Translations under genes and position numbers: made by a program
Shown: positions 46,191 through 58,432 of the stretch, piece after piece
Layout: each line of letters begins with the position of its first letter
Numbering within the stretch: position 1 is the first letter of the stretch
Assembly: GCF_029168945.1 (NCBI RefSeq)
Contig: NC_083601.1
Span: forward strand, 70,979,595-71,043,594
Direction of reading: 5' to 3'
DNA length: 64,000 nucleotides
DNA from: Cannabis sativa
Lineage: Eukaryota; Streptophyta; Magnoliopsida; Rosales; Cannabaceae
The notes under the pieces: generated by a model
What the model was told of the DNA's origin: nothing
The model's database searches: none
Seen by the model: only the letters and a program-made list of their open reading frames with translations

Positions 46191-46337
46191 ATGGAGGGTT
46201 CTAAAGGGGATTCAGGAAAGGATCTGTTGTTGGGGTTGGATGAAGCAAGTGAGGAAAAATACACTTTACAATCTAAGCTACTTCAAGAATTTACTAGCAT
46301 CTCCAACATTGATAAGGCATGGACTTTTAAGTCTGGG
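46191..46337 (+). CDS. AARE: First coding exon of acylamino-acid-releasing enzyme (partial gene)
   Basis: 49 codons from ATG 46191 to a phase-0 donor (TCTGGG|GTATGT). The residues KYTLQSKLLQEFTSISNIDK and AWTFKSG closely resemble, from memory, the N-terminus of plant acylamino-acid-releasing enzyme, a prolyl-oligopeptidase-family serine hydrolase that removes N-acylated residues from peptides. The catalytic domain is far downstream and not in the window. About 106 bp into the next intron a Del-like retrotransposon begins (46444) and transposon sequence continues to the window end. The rest of the gene, if present, is therefore more than 17.5 kb away. Either the intron has grown by insertion and the gene still works, or this is a severed 5' end. 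Confidence 0.68.
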
Positions 46338-47555
46338 GTATGTATTATATTTAATATGTAGGTGTGTGGGGTTATCCTCCTTAAGGACTTCAAGGATCTG
46401 TGACTCGATCCTTCGTGCATCTATTTTGACCGGGAACCATCGCTGTAAAGACCGCTTAGTTTAATTTAGAAATTAGCAGTTAATCATGATTAATAATGAA
46501 AATTATTTATAGCTATTTAAATAATTATTATACTGTTATTATTGAATTCTGAGATGCATTGTATGTCATTTAGTAGTTTTCATAATTTTGCATTTCCGGT
46601 GCCCGGTAACATGGAACTCGGTGTTTGGCTCAGTAAAATCACAACTTAGTATGTTAGTAGGTTGGGACGGTTTATTAGACATTGGGAATGTCGGAAATGG
46701 TCGGGAATTTAGAATTTCCCAAAAATACCCCTTTAGTGTTATTTATGTGATTTTTGTGTGAAGGGGCAAAATGGTCATTTTGCCCCATTATTAGTTTGTC
46801 CTTTAGTGGACTTAGAAAATAAATTTATTAAGTGTTTTATTATGTTTTGTTGGCTGAAATAATGGATATGTTTTTGCATGTTTCTCATTTATTCAAAGTT
46901 AGAAAAAAATTACAAATTTCTCAAAAAACACTCTCTCTTTTCCTCTCTCTTTTTCGGCCCCTTGAGTAGCAAGAAAAGAGGATTTCCTCTTGGATTTCAA
47001 GCTGATTTTTGCATTGATTTTGACCTCTTGTTGTTGGTATGTTTCCTTTAGCTTCTCTTTTAAATTTTCTTGATGAATTTTGATGAAAATGATGTGTTGC
47101 ATGCTTAGTTTTAGGTTATTGTTGTTGCTGGAATGTTGTTGATATTTTCAGAGATTTAAGCTTGTTTATTTGAGTTAATTTGAGCTGTTTGTGAAGCATG
47201 ATAGTTAGGTTGAGTAAAGCTAAGGTTTTTCTATGCAAAAGTTTAGTTTTGGAAGAGAAAATGGAGAATTTGGTGGTTGTGAGTATTGCATGAGTTTAAG
47301 TTTGTTTTCTGCAGTGTTTTTAGGCATGCTTATGTAGTTCTAATCTAGTTTTGAGGGTTGTTAGTGAGCTTTAGCCAAGTTTGAGTTTGAAACTCAAAGC
47401 TTGGAGCTCTCATGGCACTTTTTGTTTCTGTGCAATCTGGGTGAGTTTGATGCTTTAGAATTGTTCTATAGGATGTTTAGAACAGGTCTGGAAGGTCTTG
47501 TGTGATTTAGGTTGGATTTGATTGAGTTGTGAACTTTTGAAAAGTTCCTACGAGG

Positions 47556-47647
47556 AACCGGAATTCCGGTTGTGCAACCGGAATTCCGGATGAGGGTTCA
47601 GGAATTCCCAGAACTGGAATTCCGGTTGCAGAACCGGTCTACCGGTT
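47556..47647. repeat. Palindrome cluster in the right Del-like LTR
   Basis: AACCGGAATTCCGGTT (perfect, 47556-47571), a near copy at 47576-47590, GGAATTCC at 47601-47608, CTGGAATTCCGGTT at 47614-47627, and AACCGGTCTACCGGTT at 47632-47647. It occupies the same place in the LTR (about 1.1 kb from the 5' end) as the different palindromes at 4308-4381. Confidence 0.8.
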
Positions 47648-47974
47648 GGGGAATTTTCAGGAACCCTAGATTTCCTCGTTTTTATGTTATTTGGGGTATT
47701 GCCATGCTTTTTATCGATAGGGAAACTTTTAGTTCCTAGTTTAAGTCCCCGAGAAGTGATTTAGCGTATCACTTATAGTGTTGTGATTTTTATGGTTTAG
47801 GAGCCTGTAATCCGCCGCGCAGATAGTTCCAATCAGGTTGACCGGCACACCTGAGTTCGGAATCCAGGTAAGATTAGTATAACAGTATGCATATGTAGAT
47901 TACATGTTTAGCGTGCATGTAGGAAGCCTGTTAGATTACATTAGATATGTATGTTGGCTTCGAACCATCCAACT

Positions 47975-48300
47975 GTGTCACGTCGGTACAGGCTAGAGTA
48001 TGACCAGCAGCCGGAGTATGACCGGTTCGACCGATTAGGCTGACACTGTATCACGTCGGTACAGGCTGGAGTATGACCAGCAGCCGGAGTATGACCGGTT
48101 TGACCGATTAGGCTGATACTTAGGTTGGTGGTTCCGTACTATTTGACGTATCATGTCGGTACAGGCTGGAGTATGACTAGCAGCTGGAGTATGACCGGTT
48201 CAACCGATTAGGCTGATACTGTAACACGTCGGTACAGGCTGGAGTATGACCAGCAGCCAGAGTATGACCGGTTCGACCGATTAGGCTGTTACTTATCAAT
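47975..48300 (+). repeat. Minisatellite in the right Del-like LTR, four units
   Basis: Four units of about 73 bp built on GTCGGTACAGGCTGGAGTAT, GACCAGCAGCCGGAGTATGA and GACCGATTAGGCTGATACT, with a longer spacer between units two and three, mirroring the left-hand LTR. Confidence 0.85.
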
Positions 48301-48448
48301 AGTACCGTCCCTATGAACGTTCAGAACTCAGTACCGTGTTGGACACGACAGTTAGGGGGACTCAGTATCGTGTTGGACACGGCAGTTAGGGTTATGGTCA
48401 GGGGTATGGGCGTCTGATCATGACCGGGATTTATGTTTATGAGTATTA

Positions 48449-50366
48449 TGTTGGGAATTATTTTACCAGGATCTTAGATCTACTCACAAGTATGTTTATT
48501 AACATCCTAAATATGAACTTTCTAAAACGATAAAATAAACACATATAAAGTTAAGAAAACCTTACATTGATGCAGCGGAATTAATGTCTCCTTCCACTCA
48601 GATCTCTAACCCTTGATTCCTTTCTGTAGCAGAGTATAATCAAGATCTGAGCCCGAATGTCCTTCTTCTTCAAGCTTTGATCCTTCACAGTCTTCCAATC
48701 TATGATTGAGTTACTGCTTGCTGTGTGTGGGCACTTACTCTTTCACTAGGGTCACGAAAAAGATGAAGGAAAAAGAGAGAGAGGTATTTCGGCCAAGGTA
48801 GAGAGTGAGGAAGGCTCAGTTTTCTGAAGAGAGAAATTTCTGTCAGAAAGCTAATGAAAGCATGTGTTGTGACTGAGCCATCACTTTCTATTTATAGGCA
48901 ACTACTAGGTTTAGGTTAGGATTTATTTGGCATTAAAATAATGAAAATATTAATTTGAAAAATCTATTTAAGTGGCCGGCCATATGGTGTTATTGGGCCT
49001 CACTTAATTTTGCAATTTTATCAAATTTTATCAAATTTTATCTCTATTTTCTCAAAAACGCCAATTTTCCAATTCTAACCTTTTAAATGCCAAAACTAAT
49101 TATTTAATAACTAAAATAGATTATTAAATAATATTGTCATTTAATTTAATTATTAATTAGACATATAAAGTCCATTAATAAATAAATAAACCTAGAAAAC
49201 TCTTTTCCTTACAATTTCGCCCCTGCATAGTGAAAATTCATAAAATTAGACATAGTCTAACTTTAGAATTATAATTGATCAATCACGAATCAATTAATGA
49301 GTCTTACAAGCAGAATGTTCTCAACTAGAATGGGGACCATGGATCTATATGCTGAGCTTCCAATAAGTGAACCAAATTTACCAAGTAAATTCCTACTTAT
49401 TAATTCTTCGTTGAATCCACTCTTAGAACTTAGAATTGCACTCTCAGACTTATATAGAGCATATTGTATGTTTCACGATACCAATATACTATCTCATTTA
49501 ACCATTGTTATAATCTTATTGTGATTTAAAGATCCTCTATATAGATGATTTACATCGAGATGGGATTTCTTTACCGCTCTCACCCCTCAATGTATTTTGC
49601 CCCTTAAAACACTTAGCTACCTGTAAATGGTGTTTAGTGATCTAATAATTAGTCAGTTAAACAAGAGCTCATCCATTTACTTCTATTTGCTAAGCTCGAA
49701 GGGAATCATCACTTAACTTCTATACACCAGTAGAAGCTATAGATTCCATATTTATGTTCAGCACTCCCACTCAATCATACTATCATGTTCCCAAAATATA
49801 CGTATCACCCTGACCCAAAAGTAGGCTTAACTAATAAATCAAAGAACATGAATAGCACTCCTGAGTTGAGCCCAAGCATATCAGGATTTAGATTCTTTTA
49901 ATCTTAAGATCAACTACTGATATTGACTTGGAAAGATATGTATAACGGTAAGTTTGTAATATCTTAACTTAGTTGCAATATCGGTCCAGTCCAATGTATA
50001 CTCCATACATTCGAAACTAGTATACTTTACTAATGTCCTGGAAAGAACATAACACTTACTCCAAGTGTAAGTACACATCATCGCTGATTATCACATTAGT
50101 TTAAATCCAATAACACTGATGAAACAGGGACCAAAACTATTGATTCATATGATCACAATCACATTCCACTGTGTTGACGATACTGTAATTGTGAATAAAC
50201 ATATGATATGGATTTAACTGATTTTGTGTGTATGAATGTAATAAACATATTAAACATATTAAACAATTAACATGTAAAATTCATGCAAACATCAATCACT
50301 TCAAATTTCTTATATTGATAACTAATCAGATTGTAAAGAGTTTTATTTAGGGCATAAAACCAAACA
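48449..50366 (-). repeat. 3' LTR of copia-2 (1918 bp, complete)
   Basis: On the minus strand it runs TGTTTGGTTTTATGCCC to TAATTCCCAACA. TATA box (minus) at 48889-48896. It is followed at 50367-50376 by the purine tract (minus-strand AGTGGGAGTT, one base changed around it). Confidence 0.9.
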
Positions 50367-50380
50367 AACTCCCACTTGCA

Positions 50381-52182
50381 CTAATATAAAACAAACTGTG
50401 CAAATAGGTCAATCTGATGTCTTGATCTTCAGATCAAGTGTAGTATATTTGAATCCACCCAAACTTCTGGAAACTAGTTCATAAATACTCTTATGAAACA
50501 TCCTTTACTATATGCTTTACTCATCAAGGGATACTGAAATCTTTACTGTTTTAAATGTACATCTGAATTAACAGAAGACATATCTCTCATATTTTAAAAT
50601 ATGTAATTGAGATAATACAGTGTAGACTTTTCTTCAGTGATATAACTTTCTGGTATTTTCGAATAGACCAAGTTATAGTTCTTCTCTAGTAGAGCTTGAA
50701 TTGTTAATACAATAATTCCTCCACCCACAAAGTAAGCACCGTCTTATAGAATTTCGAAATTAGATGGTGAGATACAAAGACAACTAATACACAGTTCCTT
50801 AATATCTGACATATAGATCACTTTCATAAATCCTTCTTGAATATCTTCTAATGTTCCCTATTTGATTACATCTCAGATAGCTCCCACTCAATAGCAGATG
50901 TCTGGTTAAATAATACTTTTAACCTCTGATTGTTTGGAGAGTTACCTAGTTGTGACTTTTGTATTAGTCTGAAACTTTAAGTTAAGACTAAGTCATCAAC
51001 ATAGCAGACTAGTATTTGAAGTGAAAAATACATGCCAGAGATTAAAGTAATCAAAATTAAGATACCATCAAATTTTATGAGGATTAAGAATTCTTGGTTC
51101 AAGTCATTCGAATGGACTGAACTAGAGTTCTTTATCTTATTCTCATAATTCTGATAAGCTATACCTTTCCATGTGAATGGTTAGATTTGCTTTTCAGTAG
51201 TGTTCTTAAGTACCTATCACAATTATCAACCTAATGAAGATGGGTATAGAACTTTAAAATTCTCCCACTCAATTAAGGTAGTGTGAAACTTTAACAAAGA
51301 ACTTTCAAAGGTATCAAACTTTTACTTACAACAGTATAAACGAAATGGAACATACAATCAAGATCAAGAATTTATATTGACAATAGCTGACTCATTATAT
51401 TACTTCCATGTTTAAACAAGATATGTGTTTCATAGGGAATTGTGGAATGGACTCCACCCCTAAGAATATACATATAGGATACTATGGATAACCTCCACCC
51501 CTAAGTATATAGAGATTATGATCCACCCCTAAAGGTTGTAAAAATCATGATTCTCATAGTGTGATAGAGTTTATGTGGAGTTGAATACTATCCAGAGTTC
51601 ATTAGATATAAAAGATCGTTGAACTGCATAGTTTTCTTAACTTTTCTCCACCCCTATCAGATCATAAGATCTTTTTATTAAACAAATTCTTAATAATTGT
51701 ATGAGAATTAACAATTATTGATAAACATAGAAATAATTTCTATTGTTTATATAATATAACTCTATGAAGAGTTGAAAATATTATAGAATTTGCATCAATA
51801 ATAAAAACACTTACACATACAAACATACAAATATAATGTGGTAATAATTGATGAAGATAAAATTAAATGAAGCTCAATCTCATAAATTGCAATGGTGATT
51901 TCGAAATTAGAAACTTTATTAATAAAAAAATATTGCAACAATATGAGAGAAACAGGGATAAATATCCCTAACTAAAATTTGAAATCCAAATTGTCTTTAA
52001 ACTAAAACAATTAATTCAAAAATTGAAGAGCTTCATCTTCATCTGGACGATTTCACCCTTGGTCCAGCTTTCTGATCCAACTCATTTGAGTTCAAGTAGC
52101 TTGGCCTATAAGAAGAAGAAAACAAATAAACAAAGTTAGTCCAGAATCATAAATCCAATTGGATAATAATTCACTAAAACTC
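50381..52182 (-). pseudogene. Copia-2 pol remnants
   Basis: No long frame. The integrase word CTGATAGGGGTGGAGAAAAG (DRGGEK reading) is at 51641-51660 on the minus strand, and similar GGGGTGG words occur at about 51454, 51496 and 51530. The rest matches copia-1 (35264-37030) and copia-3 (61547-62931) in patches. Just after gag a short piece (about 52020-52090) may be gag/protease linker. Large parts of pol must be deleted, because gag to LTR is only 1.8 kb. Confidence 0.65.
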
Positions 52183-53043
52183 TTAAAGTTTATAAATGGA
52201 AATACCTTGTTTCTTTGCAAGAAGTTGAGGACACTGGGGTTTCCAATGACCTTTTTCATTGCAGTGGAAACACTTTCCTTTAAGTGTAGCATCACCAGAA
52301 GGAGCAGCCTTTTTCATGGCTTTTGTTCGCTTCTTGGTGTTCTTCCACTTCTTCTTCGATTTGGGCTTTGAAGCAGAGGCAACATTTGCTTCAGGTTTTA
52401 TCGTCCCATTACCATTACCAGGATTATGAGGTTTACTCCCTTTCTTCTTGGGTCCTCCAACTAAATTTTCATAAGTTTTAAGGTCATTGACTAATTCATG
52501 AAAGTCAATTTCCTTCTTATTCATGACATAATTTGATGTGTATGGTAGAAATGCTGGAGTCAGGCTATTCAAGATAAGACTAACTTGAGTAGCACTGTCC
52601 ATTTCAGCACCATGATCCTGGGCTTCTTGGAAATAACTGGACATGAGGAGAACATGATCACGCACGTTTTGATGAGGTTCCATCCGTGCGTTAATGTACT
52701 TCTTAGTCGCGTCAAAGCGTGACTGAAGCGATGCCTTACCGAATAGCTCATTTAACTTCGTCATAACTTCAGCCGCCTTCTCAGTTTTAGAAAATCGAGT
52801 TTTAAGGGTGTCAACCATGCTGGAAAGCATAAAGTATAGAGCTTTGTCATTTGCTTTCTGCCAACGCTCATACTTTTCTTTCACAGCTTTGGATGCATTG
52901 TCCCCAGGCACTTCAGGTGACGGCTCAGTTAAAACAAACAAGGCACTTTCTCCTATGAGAGCAATATTAATGTTCTCATTCCATTTATTAAAGTTAGATC
53001 CATTCAGCTTATTTTCAGTCAACAGTGATAACATGAGATTCAT
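52183..53043 (-). CDS. Copia gag protein, intact (286 residues)
   Basis: Starts at ATG 53041-53043 (MNLMLSLLTENKLNGSNFNK) and ends at a stop at 52183-52185. The N-terminal half is the copia gag domain (KLNGSNFNKWNENINIALIG; ALYFMLSSMVDTLKTRF; LFGKASLQSRFDATKKYINA; SNYVMNKKEIDFHELVNDLK). A long Lys-rich basic stretch (KKKWKNTKKRTKAMKKAA) follows, then a CCHC zinc knuckle CFHCNEKGHWKPQC at residues 258-271. By family it forms the virus-like particle shell and binds RNA. It is the only open gene of this element. Its preservation beside a ruined pol suggests either recent loss of pol or selection on gag. Confidence 0.9.
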   Translation of the reverse strand: MNLMLSLLTENKLNGSNFNKWNENINIALIGESALFVLTEPSPEVPGDNASKAVKEKYERWQKANDKALYFMLSSMVDTLKTRFSKTEKAAEVMTKLNELFGKASLQSRFDATKKYINARMEPHQNVRDHVLLMSSYFQEAQDHGAEMDSATQVSLILNSLTPAFLPYTSNYVMNKKEIDFHELVNDLKTYENLVGGPKKKGSKPHNPGNGNGTIKPEANVASASKPKSKKKWKNTKKRTKAMKKAAPSGDATLKGKCFHCNEKGHWKPQCPQLLAKKQGISIYKL

Positions 53044-56000
53044 TTTGACAATACAGGATACTACAAAATAATAGAAATCAACAAATAGAAATTAATAATG
53101 GTTTAACACAAAATCAATTTAGAAATTATAAGCACATAGCAAGTAGGAATGATATGAGAAAATACTTAAAAAAAAAAATCAATCCTAAATAATTTCCAAG
53201 GTTTTCAACAAACTGATATCAGTGTCCCGTTTAGGCGAGAGTCAAAGCTACCATCCATTGAATAGAGTAGTCAGCTCATCTAAAATGTTAAACATTCTAG
53301 CAACCTTTTATTCGATCAAGATCAGAATCCAGCGTTGTCCCGTTTAGGCGAGAGTCAAGGCTATTCTATCTCATGAGCTTCTACCATTGTTTCGCAATTT
53401 GTAAGTCAAATATGGTCGCCACCATTAGGGTGATCTATACCATATAAAACACTTACAAACCACTTATCATGCGAGATTAAACGGTGCGAAATTGCTAATG
53501 AACGTTCCTCCATTAGGGAGGATTACTCACTAAAACAAACGCGGTGTAAAACCCACAATAGAGATCGAATATCTTAATAATAATAAAGCTCATTGTTTAA
53601 AATGTATTTTCTTTATTATTCTAATAAATAAATCTCATTAAATTCTATTTAAGAATTAAAATTCAAAAATTAGAATTTAATATAATATTTATAAAATTAT
53701 ACTTAGATGGTGATTGAAATAAAATTAACTATTTCCATCTTAGTAATAATCTTAAATATAAATATTAAGGAAATTAATTAGCAACTTAAAAATTTCCTTT
53801 GAGAATATATTTATTGGGTTCGAAAATTAAAGTATATAAAAATATACAATTTTCGAAAAATAATAATAAAAAATGGAAAAGAAATACTTCAAGCAAAAAT
53901 ATCACCTATCTAGATATTCTTTTGACTAGTTAATTCAATTTCCAATAATATATATATATTTTAAATTCATTTATTTTAAATTAATCAATTAAATGAAAAA
54001 ATCATTGATTGAAGTTGGTCCAAGAATTAATTAAAATAAATAATTAATTTACAACTCAATCTATTTTTCAAAAAAAATTCGAAAATATTGCATAATTAAA
54101 ATGCAAATTTCGAAATTGATTAATAAAATAAAGAAAAATATATATATTGAAAATTATTTAAATTTAAGTTGAAAAATTAAATTTCAACCTAAAAATAATT
54201 TTCTATTTAATTAAGTGTCATGAAAAATCAATAAATATTTAAGTATCATGATGAAAATCAACTTAGATATTTAGATTTTTCAAGTTAATTAAATGTATTA
54301 AATTCAAGAAATAATAATTAAGTGTAGAGAAGGCTTAATTATTAATTTCTATTTAATACTAGGAAAAATATACTTAATAAAATTGTACCAAAATTAATTA
54401 TTTAAATAATTAATTTCACAAAGTATAATTTTCCTATTTAAACATTAGAATTAATAAGTAGTCTAGAAATTACTATCTAGAAAATATCTTATTTGACTAA
54501 GTATCTTTTCAAAATTTGAAAAATATCTAATTTAAGTTATATAGAAAAAATCTAAAACTTAAATAATTTCAAATCTAGATTTAATTAAATATCAAAATTA
54601 AGTTGTAACCACTTAATTTGAAGATATCTTTTTAAAGTTAATATTTGAAAAGATATTAACCAAAAAATATCTAAGATATTCCATTTCAAGTTAATATTTG
54701 AAAAGATATTAACTTAAAAAATATCTTAAGAATCTTTAATAACTAATGCCTAAGATTCCTCAACTTCATTTAAAATTTAAATAAAATTTTCAAATTTAAG
54801 TTAGATAAGAAAAATCAGTTGATACAACTAATTTATAACTTAAATAGAAATATTTAATTAAATAAGCTCCAGAAAGAATCTTAGTTAGTTAAAATTCTAT
54901 ATTTAATTAAATACAAGAAAAATACAAATAGTTTGTCTAGAAATAATATCTAAACTAAAAGTGTTTTTCTTAAAATTAACTTTAAAATATTAAAATGAAA
55001 ATAAATTTCATATATTTTAAAAGTTAATTATGTTGCTAATTCAATTTTATTAGGTCAAACTAATATAATTAACCTAGTACAGTTATTCAAATCAGGCAAA
55101 TGGGTCTTCACAATTGGGGTAGTTCATGTGAGGGGTGCTTGGAGTTCGGTATGTCGTACCCACTTCTATGGCTCCCAACTCTCACACAAGGCCCAAAAGA
55201 GAGGAATTTAACCTTAAAATAAATAACTATTATTAATTGAATAGGTCCAATAACTAAATGGACCTAAATAAAGTCTATCATGGTGTGATATTTTATTGAG
55301 CAACAACCTATATGCATCTATATAATAAAATAAACCCATAGGCTCACACAGGCACACTTTGGATGGATCCTATCATGTTGCTAGGTCATACACAGATGAA
55401 AGAAGATTGTAAAATTTACCTGTTACAAATTATTAACTTGACCAAGGGAGCCATCAGATCATTAGATCTGGCAAAAGGTAACCATGGCTATTTTGCAATC
55501 AAGTAATAATAGGTTTTGAAAACTTACACACAAGCTAAAACCATATACTCCTGCAACAAGGTTAGCTGGATAGTTGGAAGTAGGATTTATTTAATTTTAA
55601 ATAAATAATTTCGAAAAATAAATAATTAAATAAAAAATATTTTAATTTTCGAAAAATAAAATAAAATTTCAAAAAAAAATTAAATTTCGGAAATTAAAAT
55701 TTAAAATTTCGAAATAAAAAAAAATTAAAATTAAACCTACTTTTTGAAAAATTAAGTTTCAACCAACCTAAATATCATTTCAAAAATTTGCTAACTACTT
55801 TTAAAAAATTAAATGTTATTTTAAAAATAAAAATTAGAAAAGATAAATAAAATATCTTTTCAAATTTTAAATTTAATTTAAATAAATAAAATAACAAAAT
55901 TTAAAAGTTAGCAAAATATCTTACATCTATTTAAAATTACATGATTATAAATATCTTATTTAAATAAGGTCAAAATATCTAAAAAGATTTAATTTAAAAA

Positions 56001-56675
56001 AATCTTAAAAGATAAGATATAATTAAAAATATCTTAAAATATCTTAAAAGATAAGATATTTTAAAATATCTTAAAAGATTTTATAAATATCTTATAAAAT
56101 CTGACCTTAAATTTAAAAAAAAATAAGATATAATCAAATTTAAAATAAGATAGATTTTTAAGCAAGAAGATAAATACCAATTCTATTCGAATTCAAATTA
56201 CACTAATATCTTGAATTAAAATTAAAATTAAAAAAAAATATTAAATTAATTCAAAATGATAATTAGAATTGAATTAGGAATAGTAATAGTATATATACAA
56301 AACCATACAAAAAATCGGAAGTTAATTCCATGAAAAAGTATGAAAAATTGAAGAAAAAAGAAAAAATTCGAAAGCGTACGAACGGTTACTGCGATCGCGA
56401 GGAAAATATCGGCACGGCCAGATTTTGTCAAATCTTCAAAAAATCATAACTAATTCAAATAAAATCCAAATTGAGTTCTGTAAAAGGCTAACTTGCTTAA
56501 TTTTTTCCATACTATCCAATAAGTATAATTCCAGAAACGAAATCACAATTATGTTTCACGAAAATTTCACAAACATCAATCAATCATCAAATAACACTCA
56601 ATACAATATGATACCATCCAAAGAACATACAAACAATCGTTTTAAAGTCCAAATTACATGTAAGTAAATCCATTA
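53044..56675 (-). other. Copia-2 leader (AT-rich, non-coding)
   Basis: 3.6 kb without a credible gene; many diverged AT-rich runs. Two conserved parts: the island at about 55102-55196, shared with copia-1; and two copies of a 20-24 base direct repeat (minus-strand GACTCTCGCCTAAACGGGAC) at about 53221-53245 and 53337-53362, some 180 to 320 bp before the gag start. Confidence 0.7.
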
Positions 56676-56679
56676 CCAT

Positions 56680-56692
56680 GGCTCTGAGGCCA
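56680..56692 (-). other. Primer-binding site of copia-2
   Basis: Minus-strand TGGCCTCAGAGCC, followed by ATGGTAATGG exactly as after the copia-1 PBS, so the site is the original one even though the adjoining LTR end is gone. Confidence 0.8.
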
Positions 56693-56693
56693 G

Positions 56694-58432
56694 TTCCTTT
56701 CTGTAGCAGAGTATAATCAAGATCTGAGCCCGAATGTCCTTCTTCTTCAAGCTTTGATCCTTCACAGTCTTCCAATCTATGATTGAGTTACTGCTTGCTG
56801 TGTGTGGGCACTTACTCTTTCACTAGGGTCACGAAAAAGATGAGGGGAAAAGAGAGAGAGGTATTTCGGCCGAGGTAGAGAGTGAGGAAGGCTCAGTTTT
56901 CTGAAGAGAGAAATTTCTGTCAGAAAGCTAATGAAAGCCTGTGTTGTGACTGAGCCATCACTTTCTATTTATAGGCAACTACTAGGTTTAGGTTAGGATT
57001 TATTTGGCATTAAAATAATGAAAATATTAATTTGAAAAATCTATTTAAGTGGCCGGCCATATGGTGTTATTGGGCCTCACTTAATTTTGCAATTTATCAA
57101 ATTTTATCACTATTTTCTCAAAAACGCCAATTTTCCAATTCTAACCTTTTAAATGCCAAAACTAATTATTTAATAACTAAAATAGATTATTAAATAATAT
57201 TGTCATTTAATTTAATTATTAATTACACATATAAAGTCCATTAATAAATAAATAAACCTAGAAAACTCTTTTCCTTACAATTTCGCCCCTGCATAGTGAA
57301 AATTCATAAAATTAGACATAGTCTAACTTTAGAATTATAATTGATCAATCACGAATCAGTTAATGAGTCTTACAAGCAGAATGTTCTCAACTAGAATGGG
57401 GACCATGGATCTATATGCTGAGCTTCCAATAAGTGAACCAAATTTACCAAGTAAATTCCTACTTATTAATTCTTCGTTGAATCCACTCTTAGAACTTAGA
57501 ATTGCACTCTCAGACTTATATAGAGCATATTGTATGTTTCACGATACCAATATACTATCTCATTTAACCATTGTTATAATCTTATTGTGATTTAAAGATC
57601 CTCTATATAGATGATTTACATCGAGATGGGATTTCTTTACCGCTCTCACCCCTCAATGTATTTTGCCCCTTAAAACACTTAGCTACCTGTAAATGGTGTT
57701 TAATGATCTAATAATTAGTCAGTTAAACAAGAGCTCATCCATTTACTTCTATTTGCTAAGCTCGAAGGGAATCATCACTTAACTTCTATACACCAGTAGA
57801 AGCTATAGATTCCATATTTATGTTCAGCACTCCCACTCAATCATACTATCATGTTCCCAAAATATACGTATCACCCTGACCCAAAAGTAGGCTTAACTAA
57901 TAAATCAAAGAACATGAATAGCACTCCTGACTTGAGCCCAAGCATATCAGGATTTAAATTCTTTTAATCTTAAGATCAACTACTGATATTGACTTGGAAA
58001 GATATGTATAACGGTAAGTTTGTAATATCTTAACTTAGTTGCAATATCGGTCCAGTCCAATGTATACTCCATACATTCGAAACTAGTATACTTTACTAAT
58101 GTCCTGGAAAGAACATAACACTTACTCCAAGTGTAAGTACACATCATCGTTGATTATCACATTAGTGTAAATCCAATAACACTGATGAAACAGGGACCAA
58201 AACTTTTGATTCATATGATCACAATCACATTCCACTGTGTTGACGATACTGTAATTGTGAATAAACATATGATCTGGATTTAACTGATTTTATGTGTATG
58301 AATGTAATAAACATATTAAACATATTAAACCATTAACATGTAAAATTCATGCAAACATCAATCACTTCAAATTTCTTATATTGATAACTAATCAGATTGT
58401 AAAGAGTTTTATTTAGGGCATAAAACCCAACA
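56694..58432 (-). repeat. 5' LTR of copia-2, lacking 168 bp of U5
   Basis: Starts TGTTGGGTTTTATGCCC at 58432 and matches the 3' LTR down to CTACAGAAAGGAA, where it joins directly to the PBS at 56680-56692. The segment equivalent to 48449-48616 is missing. TATA box (minus) at 56966-56973 is kept. Confidence 0.88.

Larger units (their letters stand above)
48449..58432 (-). mobile_element. Copia-2: gag-only Ty1/copia element
   Basis: 9984 bp on the minus strand, with LTRs 56694-58432 (5' in element sense) and 48449-50366 (3') and a TSD TATTA at 48444-48448 and 58433-58437. It has an intact 286-residue gag at 52183-53043, a long AT-rich leader and only traces of pol. The LTRs differ by roughly 15 substitutions plus small indels over 1.74 kb (about 1%). 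The 5' LTR lacks 168 bp at its U5 end. Elements with LTRs and gag but no pol have been described in plants as TR-GAG elements; they need enzymes from other elements to move. Confidence 0.9.

Noticed and set aside
49297..49524. 75-residue ORF, identical at 57363-57590
   Set aside because: Lies inside the two copia-2 LTRs; identity reflects the repeat, and there is no protein-like conservation in the copia-1 LTRs.
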